Shown here: positions 7,512 through 16,590 of the stretch, one piece after another
How the letters are laid out: every line of letters begins with the position of its first letter
Position numbering within the stretch: the first letter of the stretch is position 1
Origin: Candidatus Melainabacteria bacterium
GTDB lineage: Bacteria; Cyanobacteriota; Vampirovibrionia; Obscuribacterales; Obscuribacteraceae
NCBI GenBank assembly: GCA_003151275.1
Contig: PLXC01000060.1
Span: forward strand, 62,001-126,000
Length of the DNA: 64,000 bases
Direction of reading: 5' to 3'
Made by a program: the position numbers and the translations under genes
Notes under the pieces: model-generated
Database searches by the model: none
What the model saw: only the letters and a program-made list of their open reading frames with translations
What the model was told of the DNA's origin: nothing

Positions 7512-9905
7512 ATGAAAAAGTCACTTGTAATCTCCGAGCATGACAGCATCGCGGCGATACTCGAGAACGAACGCGTTGTTGAGTTCTTCGTTAACCGCGG
7601 CGAGTTGTTGCTAGGTGACATTTATTCCGCAACAGTGGAGAACATACTTCCTGGTATCGACGCAGCATTCGTCAACTTAGGAAAAGACAAAATGGGATTC
7701 CTGCATGCTAATGACGTGCCGGGACAAGGGCTGCTCAAAGAGCGCCTGGTACCCAAACAAAAATTGCTGGTTCAGATAACTAAAGAACCAACCGGACATA
7801 AAGGACCACGCGTTTCAACGGCGATTAGTTTGCCTGGCCGATTTCTTGTTCTGGTGCCTGAAGAACGCGGCGTTTCGATATCACGCAGAATCAGCGAAGC
7901 CAGAGAAAGAGCGCGTTTGAAATCGGTCGTCAACTTGATGAAGCCTCCGGGCGTCGGTCTAATTATTCGTACCGAAGCTAAAAGCCAGGGCGAAGGTGAG
8001 CTATTCGAAGATTTCGAGCAACTATGGGATCGCTGGCAAACAGTGGTTTCCGAAGGTGAAGCCTCAATCGGACCAACTCTGATTTATAGAGATCAAGATC
8101 TTCTCTATCGCGTAATTCGTGACGCTTATTCCAATGACGTCAGCGAAATTATTTGTGATAGTCCAGATGGACAAAAGCGAGCCCAAGAGTATTTGCAGGG
8201 ATGGGCGGGGCGCACAACGCGAGTCACCTATCACACAGGCGAAGACAGCTTGCTCGTTTCAAAAGGCGTTGATAAAGAAATCGAAGCGGCACTTTCGGAT
8301 CGTGTTGAGCTGCCGAGCGGCGGTCACTTGAATATTCAACCAACCGAAGCGCTGACTGTAATCGACGTCAACTCTGGTCGTTTCACAAGCTCGCGCACTC
8401 AAGCTGAAACAGTACGCAGAACAAATGTAGAGGCGGCACAAGAGATTCCTCGCCAGCTGCGTTTGCGAAATATTGGTGGCATGGTGATCGTCGACTTTAT
8501 CGATATGGATAGTCGTAAGGATCAACAGCAGGTTCTGGAAGTCTTCCAGAGAGTGTTGGAAGAAGACCGCGCCAAGCCACAATGCGGTCAACTGTCTGAT
8601 TTAGGTCTGGTTGAATTGACCCGCAGACGACAGGGACAAAGTTTGCGAGAACTGTTCACAGTGCATTGCACTGGTTGCTCCGGACTGGGAGTAGTGCCCA
8701 CTCTTGAAATTGGCACAGCCGAAAATCGGCGCGTGATCAGCTTCAAGAGTCAGGAAGAAGCTGCCAAAAATCGGGGCAATCGCAGACCGCTGCGCCAACA
8801 AGGCGGCGGGCAACTCCGTGCTGCCACCGCGCACAATGGCAGAATAATGCCCACTGTCGATGAAGAAGTGGAGGATTTTTCAGACGTACCTGAAGATATT
8901 CTCGATCAAATGCCGGATGACTTGCTCGTGGATCCGGCTACTCGCGAGCTGAAAGGCGGCGTCAAACGCGCCCCGTTCGGTAGTGAAACTGAGTCTGACG
9001 ATGATGACGAAACGGATCACCTGACCTTCGAAGTGCAAAATGAAGACTTCGCGCCTAAGGCTAATCTTTTTGAAGAAAGTTTCGCTGAAGATGATGATGA
9101 TGACGAAACACTTTCAAGCGGTTTAGTTGAAAACATCACTGCTGTTGAACATGTGTTCAATGACATGGGAACACGCTCTAGATTCGAACAACCAGCTGAA
9201 CAAGAAGTTGCAGTCGAGGTCTTAGAGGTGCACCAACACGGAACTCCATCGGCAAATTCGATTGTCATCGACCATCCGGAGATCGAAACAGCACCTGAAG
9301 TTGCATCTGAAACAGAAGACGAAGCTGACGTGGAAGTTGAAGTGGAAGAAGAACTGGTGTCATTTGCCAGCAGTCCTTTTGAAACTGAATACGATCCAAT
9401 CACCGGTGTGTATCGGCTAAAAGCGCGCAATGTACCTTCTGAGGATACCGAAAACGGTCAGACGGAAGGTCACACCCATGACCAGCAAGGGCATGAACAT
9501 GGTCACGACCACGGACATGAACAGGCTCATGATCACAGTCAACAACAAGGTCATGAACAAAATCATGAACATGTTCATGAACAAAGCCATGAGCATGGTG
9601 CCGCCCACACTACTGAGTCGCACCAGACTCACCATACTGGTGAGTCAGATGCACACGCAAGCGGTGATCATTCGGAATCAGGTCGCGGTGAGCAGTTGCA
9701 TCTGTTTACCGATTCTGCAAATGATGCAGAAAAACAGCATGAACATCTGCAACACGAACACTCTGCCAACCAACAAGAGCAAGGTGCTGACACTACCAAC
9801 GATGCCGAGCAAAACCAGCAAGGCGCAGCTGAACAAGAGTCAGAGCACAAAGATCAGAACGTCTACTCCGGAACGGGACAGCACTGGGGCGAGGACAACG
9901 GTTAA
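7512..9905 (+). CDS. Ribonuclease E/G with long acidic and His-rich tail
   Basis: Endoribonuclease of the RNase E/G family, 797 residues, with SD GAGGAGCC before the ATG. The catalytic part occupies roughly residues 1-420: an S1 domain (from LGDIYSATVENILPGIDAAF), the metal-binding aspartates in VIDVNSGRF and VDFIDMD, and the zinc-link CTGCSGLG that joins monomers in the E. coli enzyme. After residue about 440 the protein becomes acidic and disordered (runs of Asp/Glu such as ESDDDDETD), then has a striking His-rich stretch near residues 650-710 built from HEHGHDHGHEQ-like repeats, then a Gln/Glu/His end. RNase E tails normally scaffold the degradosome; this tail could bind metal or partners, which is inference. 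It probably follows the radical SAM gene functionally, with 147 bp between them. The usual rplU/rpmA neighbours are absent downstream. Confidence 0.93.
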   Translation: MKKSLVISEHDSIAAILENERVVEFFVNRGELLLGDIYSATVENILPGIDAAFVNLGKDKMGFLHANDVPGQGLLKERLVPKQKLLVQITKEPTGHKGPRVSTAISLPGRFLVLVPEERGVSISRRISEARERARLKSVVNLMKPPGVGLIIRTEAKSQGEGELFEDFEQLWDRWQTVVSEGEASIGPTLIYRDQDLLYRVIRDAYSNDVSEIICDSPDGQKRAQEYLQGWAGRTTRVTYHTGEDSLLVSKGVDKEIEAALSDRVELPSGGHLNIQPTEALTVIDVNSGRFTSSRTQAETVRRTNVEAAQEIPRQLRLRNIGGMVIVDFIDMDSRKDQQQVLEVFQRVLEEDRAKPQCGQLSDLGLVELTRRRQGQSLRELFTVHCTGCSGLGVVPTLEIGTAENRRVISFKSQEEAAKNRGNRRPLRQQGGGQLRAATAHNGRIMPTVDEEVEDFSDVPEDILDQMPDDLLVDPATRELKGGVKRAPFGSETESDDDDETDHLTFEVQNEDFAPKANLFEESFAEDDDDDETLSSGLVENITAVEHVFNDMGTRSRFEQPAEQEVAVEVLEVHQHGTPSANSIVIDHPEIETAPEVASETEDEADVEVEVEEELVSFASSPFETEYDPITGVYRLKARNVPSEDTENGQTEGHTHDQQGHEHGHDHGHEQAHDHSQQQGHEQNHEHVHEQSHEHGAAHTTESHQTHHTGESDAHASGDHSESGRGEQLHLFTDSANDAEKQHEHLQHEHSANQQEQGADTTNDAEQNQQGAAEQESEHKDQNVYSGTGQHWGEDNG

Positions 9906-10448
9906 GTCCGACTCTAGACCCGATCCAAACACTTGATTGGCCAGAATGCTGCATCGCATTCTGGTTAATCGTTAGGAGCCAGAAACATTTCAGAAATAGT
10001 TTGGCACTAACATCTGGCTTATACGCGTTACCGAGCGGCTGGAAGTGCTCAAATTTTGCTCAAATAATGCTCGATGATGTCCATACTAATACAATGGAGG
10101 ACTATTCAAATTGACCCGGGCAAGACGTTTGATGTCGATTTGACGTAAGGTTACTTATTCTTTGAGCCTGATTAACTCAGCAGCAAGCCTGCTGCTTGTG
10201 CGGGATATTACGTTTGATGTGTCACAGAAAATGCCTACAGAACTACCCTCCGCCTCACCATAACGTACTTCTACGCATTGACGGAAGCACATTAACAATC
10301 GATAATAATCATGACGGGATACGCAGAAGTCTCACCTATGCGTTTTCTAACTTACATTGAGTAGCCCAGAGGCTGCTTACTTGGTAGTCTTTTTAGCAAT
10401 ACGGACACACATAGACTTAAGTCTACATCCACATTTCGCGAGGTTTTT
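9906..10448. other. Intergenic region before TadG-like gene
   Basis: No gene recognised. Holds the hairpin at 9941-9964 and, near 10090, a TACAAT box followed by GGAGG that leads into only a ten-codon frame. The rest (10100-10448) is AT-balanced sequence without clear repeats. The TadG-like gene promoter is expected in the last 150 bp, but I cannot place it. Confidence 0.4.
9941..9964 (+). terminator. Hairpin after RNase E/G gene
   Basis: Perfect 9-bp stem CCAGAATGC / GCATTCTGG with a 6-nt loop, 36 bp past the stop. It is followed by TTAATCGTT rather than a proper T-run, so termination is likely but not certain. Confidence 0.5.
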
Positions 10449-12584
10449 ATGCGACGACATCATGGTAAGCGCGGTGCAACGCTATCTCTAGTGGTCGTAA
10501 CCACTCTGGTTATCATGGTAATAGGCATGGGGATCTTCTTCCTCTCCAAGTTACTAGGCGGCGCAAGAGAACTGCAGAACGCAACTGACTCAGGCAATCT
10601 TAACGTTGCCAAACAAAGCCTTCGCTATCCATCGCTAAAGTTATTCGGTGCAAGTGGGCCATACGACATGTCAGGTCCAAGATTGGCGCTGGCACGACAA
10701 AACTTTGGTCAATTGAAAGACCCTACCACTAGTGAACTTGACCTGCTCGTATACAACAGAGCAGTAGGCCAAGCGATGCTCGTGGCGATGAACGCCAGTT
10801 CGGATTTCGGTCTCAATTCGCCAAATCCACTCGGACTGGCCGATGCCAAGACTCTCATCGACCTACTCGCCAACCCCAATGATGGCTTGGGCAGAGCACT
10901 CGCCAACAAACTAGACGGCGATAGCCAGATGGATACAAGTTTCACAAATTTGGCTCAATTGGCTTCTATAAGGATGCTCAACAAACCTGGCACCTCAGCC
11001 GGCAATACGAGTTCTGCCAAAGAAATTTCGTACATGGCGCCTTTAACCGCTACCAATTTGCAGCTAAATCCTGCCTCAATTCCGCCAGGCTTCTTGAGCA
11101 ACAATACGAACTTTCTTGCCAACAATCTGGTTAGCCAAGCTGGTTCTACATATCTCAAAGGCTACTCCTTCATTGATATCCCAACTATTACCGACAGCAG
11201 CAGCTTCCCCTTGATGGGCGTCCCTTTGCGACCAATGAGTAATCCGCATCTAGTTAGCGAATTCGATTTCAAAAAATTGAAAACCACACCTCTTGCCGGT
11301 CAAGCTAACATCGCTGCCGCAAGTCGCATACCTCCGAATGCCTTCAAATCTGGTGGCTGGGGCGGCGAATCGTATCAAGGCAATCCAGTTAACGCTAGGT
11401 CTTGCGCTATCGCTGGCACTGTCGCCTTGCAGGGTCAATTTACAGCCAGCATTCCTTGCGGCTTTATCGTTGTCGCTAACGGACCAGGCAACACACCTAT
11501 AAACTCAGCAGGTGCTGTGAACACGGTTCCTCCTGCGGCGGGATTGACCGACAATGCTTATGGCGGCGGTTCAGGAGACATCTTTTCAGACGTCCTGATG
11601 TACAACACTGTCTATGTCACCAACAATGGTGCCATGTCCACAGATCCGCAGAAAATTGTGGACATTCAAAACTGGAAAAAAGCCCAAACCAATGCGGGTC
11701 TTCCAACTACACCAGTGCCGACCGCTCTTGCTGATGGTCTGAATGGACCGAGCCCTAAGCAAAGTTTTGCTGATGGCATCCAGGCTAACGAAACTCCAGC
11801 AGCTTGCACACAGTACAATTCGGCAAGCGGAGAACCTGGTTTTAGTCAGAAGTGCGTCGACAGTTTGCCTTCCATGGCTTCTGTATATAACACCAATCTG
11901 CCATCGCAAGGTGGCGCAGGGTCGCTTTCTGGCCTGATGGCTCTTGAAAAAGAAAAAGCCGTCGTGATCAATGCGCGTCCAGGTGGCGGACCAGCAGTTG
12001 TGAGTGGACTGGCCGGACCGACAGGGAACTGTACTGGTCTCAAAACATTCCCCACTTCAATTGGACCAATGGTTCAAATTCAATTTGGACAGACCGGGAC
12101 GATCGGCGCATTATTGGGAAGCTTCTCAGCCTATCCTCAAGCTAGTGCTAATGAATCAATCATCTATAACTCGCTCACATTGAAACTTAAGCAGATCAAG
12201 CCATCAGCTAGTGCTTCTGAGATTCAAGGTGTATTAAACGCTTCCCTGCCGATGGGCGCCCTGCGCTACATTTGGTTGGATGACAACGGAAACTTCAAAG
12301 TCACAGATTCGGGAAGTTTGCCTACCTGGATTAATCCAAGCAGCATCTTGCCTGATGGTTCTGAGGTAATCGCTAGCACTGGAAACCTAGACGTGGTGCC
12401 GGCATTTGTGAACATACCTGGTGAGCAACACTTCCCCAATCCGTGGGATTGCCATAACGGCATGTCTACATATCAAAACACAGCGGACTGGACTAACTCA
12501 TCTGGCTTCAATTGCCTTCAAGGCGTATTGCGTTTCTCAAATTGCGCAACAGATGCTGGACAGCCATGGCACTGCCCCTGCTAA
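10449..12584 (+). CDS. TadG-like pilus/envelope protein
   Basis: A 711-residue protein beginning MRRHHGKRGATLSLVVV, a basic N-terminus followed by one hydrophobic helix (residues 12-34) as in TadE/TadG minor pseudopilins and related 'TadG-like' proteins of Tad pili. The large remainder is extracytoplasmic in character: Gly, Ser, Asn, Pro and Ala rich, few charges, with scattered cysteines including the C-terminal WHCPC. SD GAGGTTTTT precedes the ATG. It heads a four-gene cluster with a small secreted protein, a TPR protein and a small Cys-containing secreted protein. No Tad ATPase (TadA) or flp pilin is in the window, so any pilus role is inferred from the N-terminal segment alone. Confidence 0.6.
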   Translation: MRRHHGKRGATLSLVVVTTLVIMVIGMGIFFLSKLLGGARELQNATDSGNLNVAKQSLRYPSLKLFGASGPYDMSGPRLALARQNFGQLKDPTTSELDLLVYNRAVGQAMLVAMNASSDFGLNSPNPLGLADAKTLIDLLANPNDGLGRALANKLDGDSQMDTSFTNLAQLASIRMLNKPGTSAGNTSSAKEISYMAPLTATNLQLNPASIPPGFLSNNTNFLANNLVSQAGSTYLKGYSFIDIPTITDSSSFPLMGVPLRPMSNPHLVSEFDFKKLKTTPLAGQANIAAASRIPPNAFKSGGWGGESYQGNPVNARSCAIAGTVALQGQFTASIPCGFIVVANGPGNTPINSAGAVNTVPPAAGLTDNAYGGGSGDIFSDVLMYNTVYVTNNGAMSTDPQKIVDIQNWKKAQTNAGLPTTPVPTALADGLNGPSPKQSFADGIQANETPAACTQYNSASGEPGFSQKCVDSLPSMASVYNTNLPSQGGAGSLSGLMALEKEKAVVINARPGGGPAVVSGLAGPTGNCTGLKTFPTSIGPMVQIQFGQTGTIGALLGSFSAYPQASANESIIYNSLTLKLKQIKPSASASEIQGVLNASLPMGALRYIWLDDNGNFKVTDSGSLPTWINPSSILPDGSEVIASTGNLDVVPAFVNIPGEQHFPNPWDCHNGMSTYQNTADWTNSSGFNCLQGVLRFSNCATDAGQPWHCPC

Positions 12585-12598
12585 GCGGGAGCTTGAAA

Positions 12599-13066
12599 GT
12601 GACAAGGCTAATTCAGACATCTATTGCTCTCTGCTTCGTTGCAACTGCATCGATCACAGCGGCGTCGGCCGATACATACTCAAAAGCGGCTCAGCCGCGT
12701 CAGTTCAGACCAGTCACAGCTGATCGAGAATACGCTAGCGAGATTTTGACTCAACCAGTGGACATACCGGGCGTGCCCCCGTTTACTGGTCGATCCAAGT
12801 TCTTATCCGGTTTGCGCTATCCAAACGATCGCTTGGGCTATCGAATCGGCTTGACCTATGCCGCTACTGAAGACGAAAACCAAGTACTGGAATGGTACAA
12901 GACATCTCTCACTGCCTACTCGTGGAAGCTATTAGACATTTCGCCAGATGCAAAAACGATCACTGCGGTAAAAGACGGAAATACTTTTACGGTTCGCATC
13001 AGTCCCAATCACGTTGCCGGCTACCGTACGGTTATGGTTTTGTCGTTTAAGTCTGTCAGCAGGTAA
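12599..13066 (+). CDS. Small exported protein in TadG-like cluster
   Basis: Unrecognised exported protein of about 155 residues. The start is set at GTG 12599 because GGGAG lies seven bases upstream and the frame then opens with a clean signal peptide (TRLIQTSIALCFVATASITA, cut near AASA-D). An ATG at 12566 would overlap the TadG-like stop and place a basic extension before the signal. The mature part (residues 35-155) contains GLTYAATEDENQVLEWYKTS, a pattern seen in small periplasmic alpha/beta domains that follow 'position-dependent' motifs, but I cannot name the family. The stop is followed four bases later by the ATG of the TPR gene, so it is operonic. Confidence 0.7.
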   Translation: MTRLIQTSIALCFVATASITAASADTYSKAAQPRQFRPVTADREYASEILTQPVDIPGVPPFTGRSKFLSGLRYPNDRLGYRIGLTYAATEDENQVLEWYKTSLTAYSWKLLDISPDAKTITAVKDGNTFTVRISPNHVAGYRTVMVLSFKSVSR

Positions 13067-13070
13067 CAAC

Positions 13071-14309
13071 ATGCGAGCTGCTGGTGGAATTGCTCTAGCG
13101 ACTCTGCTGGCAATATCAATGACACCATATACGGTGCTAGCATTTGAAAGCGGGCGCGATGATCGTCCACTGTCAGAGGAAAAGCCCGACCAAAAACTTC
13201 TTAATCGCCTGGCCGAAGCGGTTGAGAAAAATCCGAACGACGTGGCGGCTCGCTGTGAACTCGGTGCTTGTTATGACAAATTGGGCTTGCCGGATTTAGC
13301 CCGTGAACAATTTTCTCTCGCCGTAAAGATTGCACCAAATAATCCTCATCTCTGGATAAACAGAGTTAAGCAAGAGCTCAAAAGCGGTCGTTCGGAATTA
13401 GCTATGCACTTGATAGAATCAGCTCACGAGCGATTCGCCAACGATCCAGAGGTGCTTTTTTGGTATGGCAATTATTCCGCCGCCAAACAACGCATTGACG
13501 AAGCCGCCTTCGCTTACCAGCTGGCGCTGAAACAGAACGCGAATGTGGAAGGGCTTAGATCGGCCCTAGGCGAGATCTGCCTCGAAAAAATGCGTTATGG
13601 CGACGCGCTGACGTTGGCTAATGAAGAAATCAAAACTCACCCCAACTTTTGGCTAGCCTACAAAGTTAAAGCGTTTGCCCTTATGGGTTTGAGAAGACCG
13701 GCTCAAGCCTTGGCACCACTGAGAGTGGCCTATGCAAACTACCCGACAAAGGCCACAGTGGCGCGCACTTACGCGCAGGCTTGCATCTGGTGCGGCAACT
13801 ATCAAGAAGGATTGGAGCCGGCTTTGACTTTTCTAGACGCCACGTCCAGTCTGACCACAAATGACGTTGGCGCAAAAAAAATGCTTTCCACAATTTTGGA
13901 GAAGCTGCCCAAATCAGTAGTGGAACAGGAATTACCGACTCTATCCAAAAAGGTTCAGGCCGCCAAGCCGAACGCGGCGTACTATTTTGCGCTGGGAGAC
14001 ACGTTGGACAATTTGGGTCTATATGAGCTGGCGATCGGGCAGTACACCAGCGGTCTAAAGATGGAGCCTGAATTCGCACGCGCCTTGTTCAGATTGGGCA
14101 AAGACTATGAGACGGCCAGGCGCGACTATCGCACGGCGCTGCTCCTCTATGCAGCCGCCAATCGCTTGGCTCCTGATGATCCAGAAATTCTCAGCCATCT
14201 GTGGCGTCTAAACTACCGATATAAAACTAGATACAATGACTTAGCCTGGCAACTGAAAGATTGGATGCTGCCGGCAATACCATCAGCGATGGACATCAAT
14301 GCGAAATAG
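13071..14309 (+). CDS. Exported TPR-repeat protein (paralogue of 31799 gene)
   Basis: About 412 residues: signal peptide (MRAAGGIALATLLAISMTPY) followed by at least six tetratricopeptide-like helical repeats, e.g. ARCELGACYDKLGLPDLARE and AYYFALGDTLDNLGLYELAI. ATG 13071 was chosen over 13014 because it gives the signal peptide directly and sits four bases after the preceding stop. It ends YNDLAWQLKDWM, nearly the same as the end of the TPR protein at 31799-33049 (ADLAWQLKDLL), and the two align along their full length by eye. Both lie beside TadE/TadG-like genes, so they may be assembly or scaffolding partners of these envelope proteins. This is inference. Confidence 0.8.
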   Translation: MRAAGGIALATLLAISMTPYTVLAFESGRDDRPLSEEKPDQKLLNRLAEAVEKNPNDVAARCELGACYDKLGLPDLAREQFSLAVKIAPNNPHLWINRVKQELKSGRSELAMHLIESAHERFANDPEVLFWYGNYSAAKQRIDEAAFAYQLALKQNANVEGLRSALGEICLEKMRYGDALTLANEEIKTHPNFWLAYKVKAFALMGLRRPAQALAPLRVAYANYPTKATVARTYAQACIWCGNYQEGLEPALTFLDATSSLTTNDVGAKKMLSTILEKLPKSVVEQELPTLSKKVQAAKPNAAYYFALGDTLDNLGLYELAIGQYTSGLKMEPEFARALFRLGKDYETARRDYRTALLLYAAANRLAPDDPEILSHLWRLNYRYKTRYNDLAWQLKDWMLPAIPSAMDINAK

Positions 14310-14727
14310 TAAAATGGTATGGCTGATCGTTATTATGTGCTGGTGCGCCCTCACTAAAGCTTATACGGCGGACAAACCAAACGGCGTGGAAGCGCCTATT
14401 TTGAGAGGACCATTCCTACCGCGGGCCAAAGAATTTGAAGTGACAGGCGAGGTCGTTGACACATGGTGTTTTACTTCGCAAACAATGGGACCTGGTCGGG
14501 GCCCTCGTCATCAAGCCTGCAGTCTTGCCTGCGCAGCAGGGGGCGTTACGCTGGGCATTGTTGACGATAAAGGCACACTCTATATCGCCGCCAAGCACAA
14601 AGGCTACCAGGGCTGCAAGGAACTGCTAATGCCGTTTATGGCCAAACGAGTTCACGTCGTCGGCTGGCTTGCTCAAGCCGGTGGCTGCAACATTCTCAAA
14701 ATCAATTCAGTGAAACTAGCCAAATAA
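14299..14727 (+). CDS. Small exported Cys-containing protein
   Basis: 142 residues with an N-terminal signal (KMVWLIVIMCWCALTKAYT). The mature part shows a beta-rich, OB-like pattern: FEVTGEVVDTWCFTSQTMG, then GPRHQACSLACAAGG, GIVDDKGTLYIAAKHKG, and AKRVHVVGWLAQAGGCNIL. The conserved-looking W-C and C-x3-C positions suggest a metal- or haem-related or disulfide-bonded exported domain; I have seen the VDTWC...H..C...CA arrangement in uncharacterised bacterial secreted proteins. The ATG overlaps the stop of the TPR gene by 11 bases. An internal ATG at 14314 would still keep the signal. Function unknown. Confidence 0.65.
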   Translation: MRNSKMVWLIVIMCWCALTKAYTADKPNGVEAPILRGPFLPRAKEFEVTGEVVDTWCFTSQTMGPGRGPRHQACSLACAAGGVTLGIVDDKGTLYIAAKHKGYQGCKELLMPFMAKRVHVVGWLAQAGGCNILKINSVKLAK

Positions 14728-14740
14728 TACGAAATCGCGG

Positions 14741-14825
14741 ATCCTAACGAGTCGCGCATCCTAACTGGTCGCGCATCCTAACGAGTCGCGCATCCTAACG
14801 GATCAAAGATCCTGCCGAACGCAGC
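14741..14825 (+). repeat. 17-bp tandem repeat, five units
   Basis: Units of ATCCTAACGAGTCGCGC at 14741, 14758, 14775, 14792 and 14809. The first three are nearly identical (one GA to TG change) and the last two are increasingly diverged. Lies between the convergent small secreted gene and the S1-like gene; it has no T-run and no reading frame. Confidence 0.9.
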
Positions 14826-14865
14826 TTGCACTACATCCGATACCAGGACAATGCTTCTTCAAATT

Positions 14866-16197
14866 CTATCGACTATCTTGGCGTTTTTTGGCCATGCTCA
14901 AACTAAATCCAAAACGCACCGCTGATGATGTCATTTCAGGCGGCAGGATACTGGCCTCAACATTCGCCCTGGGGTCATTTCTCAAAAGTTCGTAAACGAA
15001 GTCTTTATCGGTTCTAAACTGTTGGTCCTCGACGTAGAAGGCACCACAGAATTGACCTTTATAGACATAACCCAAACAGGTGGCTGCATTGGATGGCAAA
15101 GTGATAGCAAGACAGGCAGTATTGCCTTTGCTCTCAAACCAACCGCAGATGTAGTCCATGTAAGCACGAGCATCATAGTCGTCGTTGCGCTGCACCGGAT
15201 AGCCAAGGAACAAGGCGGACATTGCCAGGGTAACGTTCTCGGGCAAGTCATAAATTTTGACGTCAGTATCGGGCACTTCCAAATCAGAAAGCATGTTTTG
15301 TAGTGACTGTTCGGTAGGCAGCGTGTCGGGCATGGACTTGCATCCATATATACAACCGACGGCTCGGCCACGATAAAGCAACATAGCGGATCTGGACAAC
15401 TTACTTTCGCAAGCCGCTTTGACGCAACCGGTTCTCATGCCTCCTTCCAAATCTGTTATTAGCCACTCGAGATCGTAATCCTGGATTTTGAACTCATTAA
15501 GCGATTCACGATCTATTGGTGGCAAGATCAGGTCAGTGGCGCGCTTGAGGTGGAATTTCCGCGGCGTTGTCGCAGCCCATACGCCAAAAGCGGCCTCAGC
15601 CTCAGTTTGCCCTTCAAGGGGAATCGAGTGCTGCGCCGGAATAGAAATCAGCCGTCCGCCACTGCTGTTGTCTGACGGCGATGTAGTCAGCGGTTGTGCC
15701 GGTGTCGCATATGCAGCTGCTGCTGGTGGCGCTTGTGTGGTTGGTGGCACCGATGCAGCTGCTTGTGGTGGCATCTGTGTGGCAGGCACCGTCTGCACAG
15801 AACTGCTGTTGTAATTCTTGTACATCTCTTCTTCAGGGCGTGGCGGGATTGGATGCTCTTCAACAGGGTACTGTTCCAATTCTTGGTAAGCGCCAGCCTC
15901 CGTGCTCTGATCGATTTCGTCCAAATGTTCTTCCCAGCGCACAGAGGTGTGCGCCTGCACCTTTGGGCTGTTGTTGGAAAAACGAGCCGACAATAAAATT
16001 CGATGATTATGCACGCACACGAACTGAGCAAGAATTTCTTCACCCGCTCGCAAAATCGCTTGGGTAGGAAGAAATCCAGGTAGATTGTCTTTCGGAATAA
16101 TTACAGCGTAGCCGCCAGGCTCATCTTTAACGACCTTGCAGACAACATTCTGGCCAGCTTTATATCCCGATAATTTCCAGGGATTCAACGGACTCAT
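14866..16197 (-). CDS. S1-like domain protein with unknown C-terminal domain
   Basis: 443 residues in three parts. Residues 8-75 look like an S1/OB fold (GQNVVCKVVKDEPGGYAVII ... ILLSARFSN). Residues 80-200 are a disordered Pro/Ala/Gln/Thr linker. Residues 210-430 form a globular domain with DYDLEWLITDLEGGMRTGC, AMLLYRGRAVGCIYG and ACLAITLPSNAATCLGYVY, which I do not recognise; paired strands of this type recall roadblock or DUF4388-like domains, but that is only a resemblance. ATG start. It is the last minus-strand gene downstream of the Fur/FeoA group, with 65 bp between it and the zinc-ribbon gene. A role in RNA binding is inferred from the S1-like part. Confidence 0.65.
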   Translation of the reverse strand: MSPLNPWKLSGYKAGQNVVCKVVKDEPGGYAVIIPKDNLPGFLPTQAILRAGEEILAQFVCVHNHRILLSARFSNNSPKVQAHTSVRWEEHLDEIDQSTEAGAYQELEQYPVEEHPIPPRPEEEMYKNYNSSSVQTVPATQMPPQAAASVPPTTQAPPAAAAYATPAQPLTTSPSDNSSGGRLISIPAQHSIPLEGQTEAEAAFGVWAATTPRKFHLKRATDLILPPIDRESLNEFKIQDYDLEWLITDLEGGMRTGCVKAACESKLSRSAMLLYRGRAVGCIYGCKSMPDTLPTEQSLQNMLSDLEVPDTDVKIYDLPENVTLAMSALFLGYPVQRNDDYDARAYMDYICGWFESKGNTACLAITLPSNAATCLGYVYKGQFCGAFYVEDQQFRTDKDFVYELLRNDPRANVEASILPPEMTSSAVRFGFSLSMAKKRQDSR

Positions 16198-16262
16198 CGA
16201 GAACCCTATGCTTACCTCTTAGTGACCGTATCAGCGTAGCTGGAACAATTCATAATTCACCT

Positions 16263-16589
16263 TTATCTTACAGGAAAGAACTTGCTCCAAACTGCTTTCC
16301 AGGCTTGTGCAAGTGACCTGCTGGATCTTGAAGCACCAGCCCACTCCTCTCTCTGTACCACATTTGAATGGGAATTCTCGCTGGCGCAGCTCGATTTTGC
16401 CTCAACTGGCTCAACACAGCTTGTTGACTCGGTCTGAAGGGTTTTATGACAAGCCATGCAACTTCCTGCGCATTTGGGATCGATGTCTAACCACGTGTTG
16501 CAACGAGGGCAAGTCATACCCGTGCTTTGCCCTGATGGTGGGCTTAAAGGGCAGTTGCAATTGGGACAAATGAGGCGGTTTTGTAGCAT
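16263..16589 (-). CDS. Small zinc-ribbon protein
   Basis: About 108 residues. CPNCNCPLSPPSGQ ... CPRCNTWLDID forms a classic four-Cys zinc ribbon, followed by CAGSCMACHKT, a second Cys group. The C-terminal half is polar and ends in a basic amphipathic segment (AWKAVWSKFFPVR). The ATG at 16589 begins one base after the stop of the FeoA-like gene, so the pair is likely translated together; in-frame starts up to 16619 would overlap FeoA. Function unknown, but coupling to FeoA and closeness to Fur suggest a metal-related job. Confidence 0.65.
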   Translation of the reverse strand: MLQNRLICPNCNCPLSPPSGQSTGMTCPRCNTWLDIDPKCAGSCMACHKTLQTESTSCVEPVEAKSSCASENSHSNVVQREEWAGASRSSRSLAQAWKAVWSKFFPVR

Positions 16590-16590
16590 G

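Noticed and set aside
9430..9936. 168-codon plus-strand frame in the RNase E tail
   Set aside because: Shadow frame of the histidine-rich repeats.
12512..12598. Upstream start for the small exported protein overlapping the TadG-like gene
   Set aside because: GTG 12599 has an SD and a complete signal peptide; the upstream extension is out-of-frame TadG coding sequence.
14741..14825. Possible CRISPR array
   Set aside because: Units are contiguous with no unique spacers; the same applies to 30471-30587 and 50831-50934. No cas gene is in the window.
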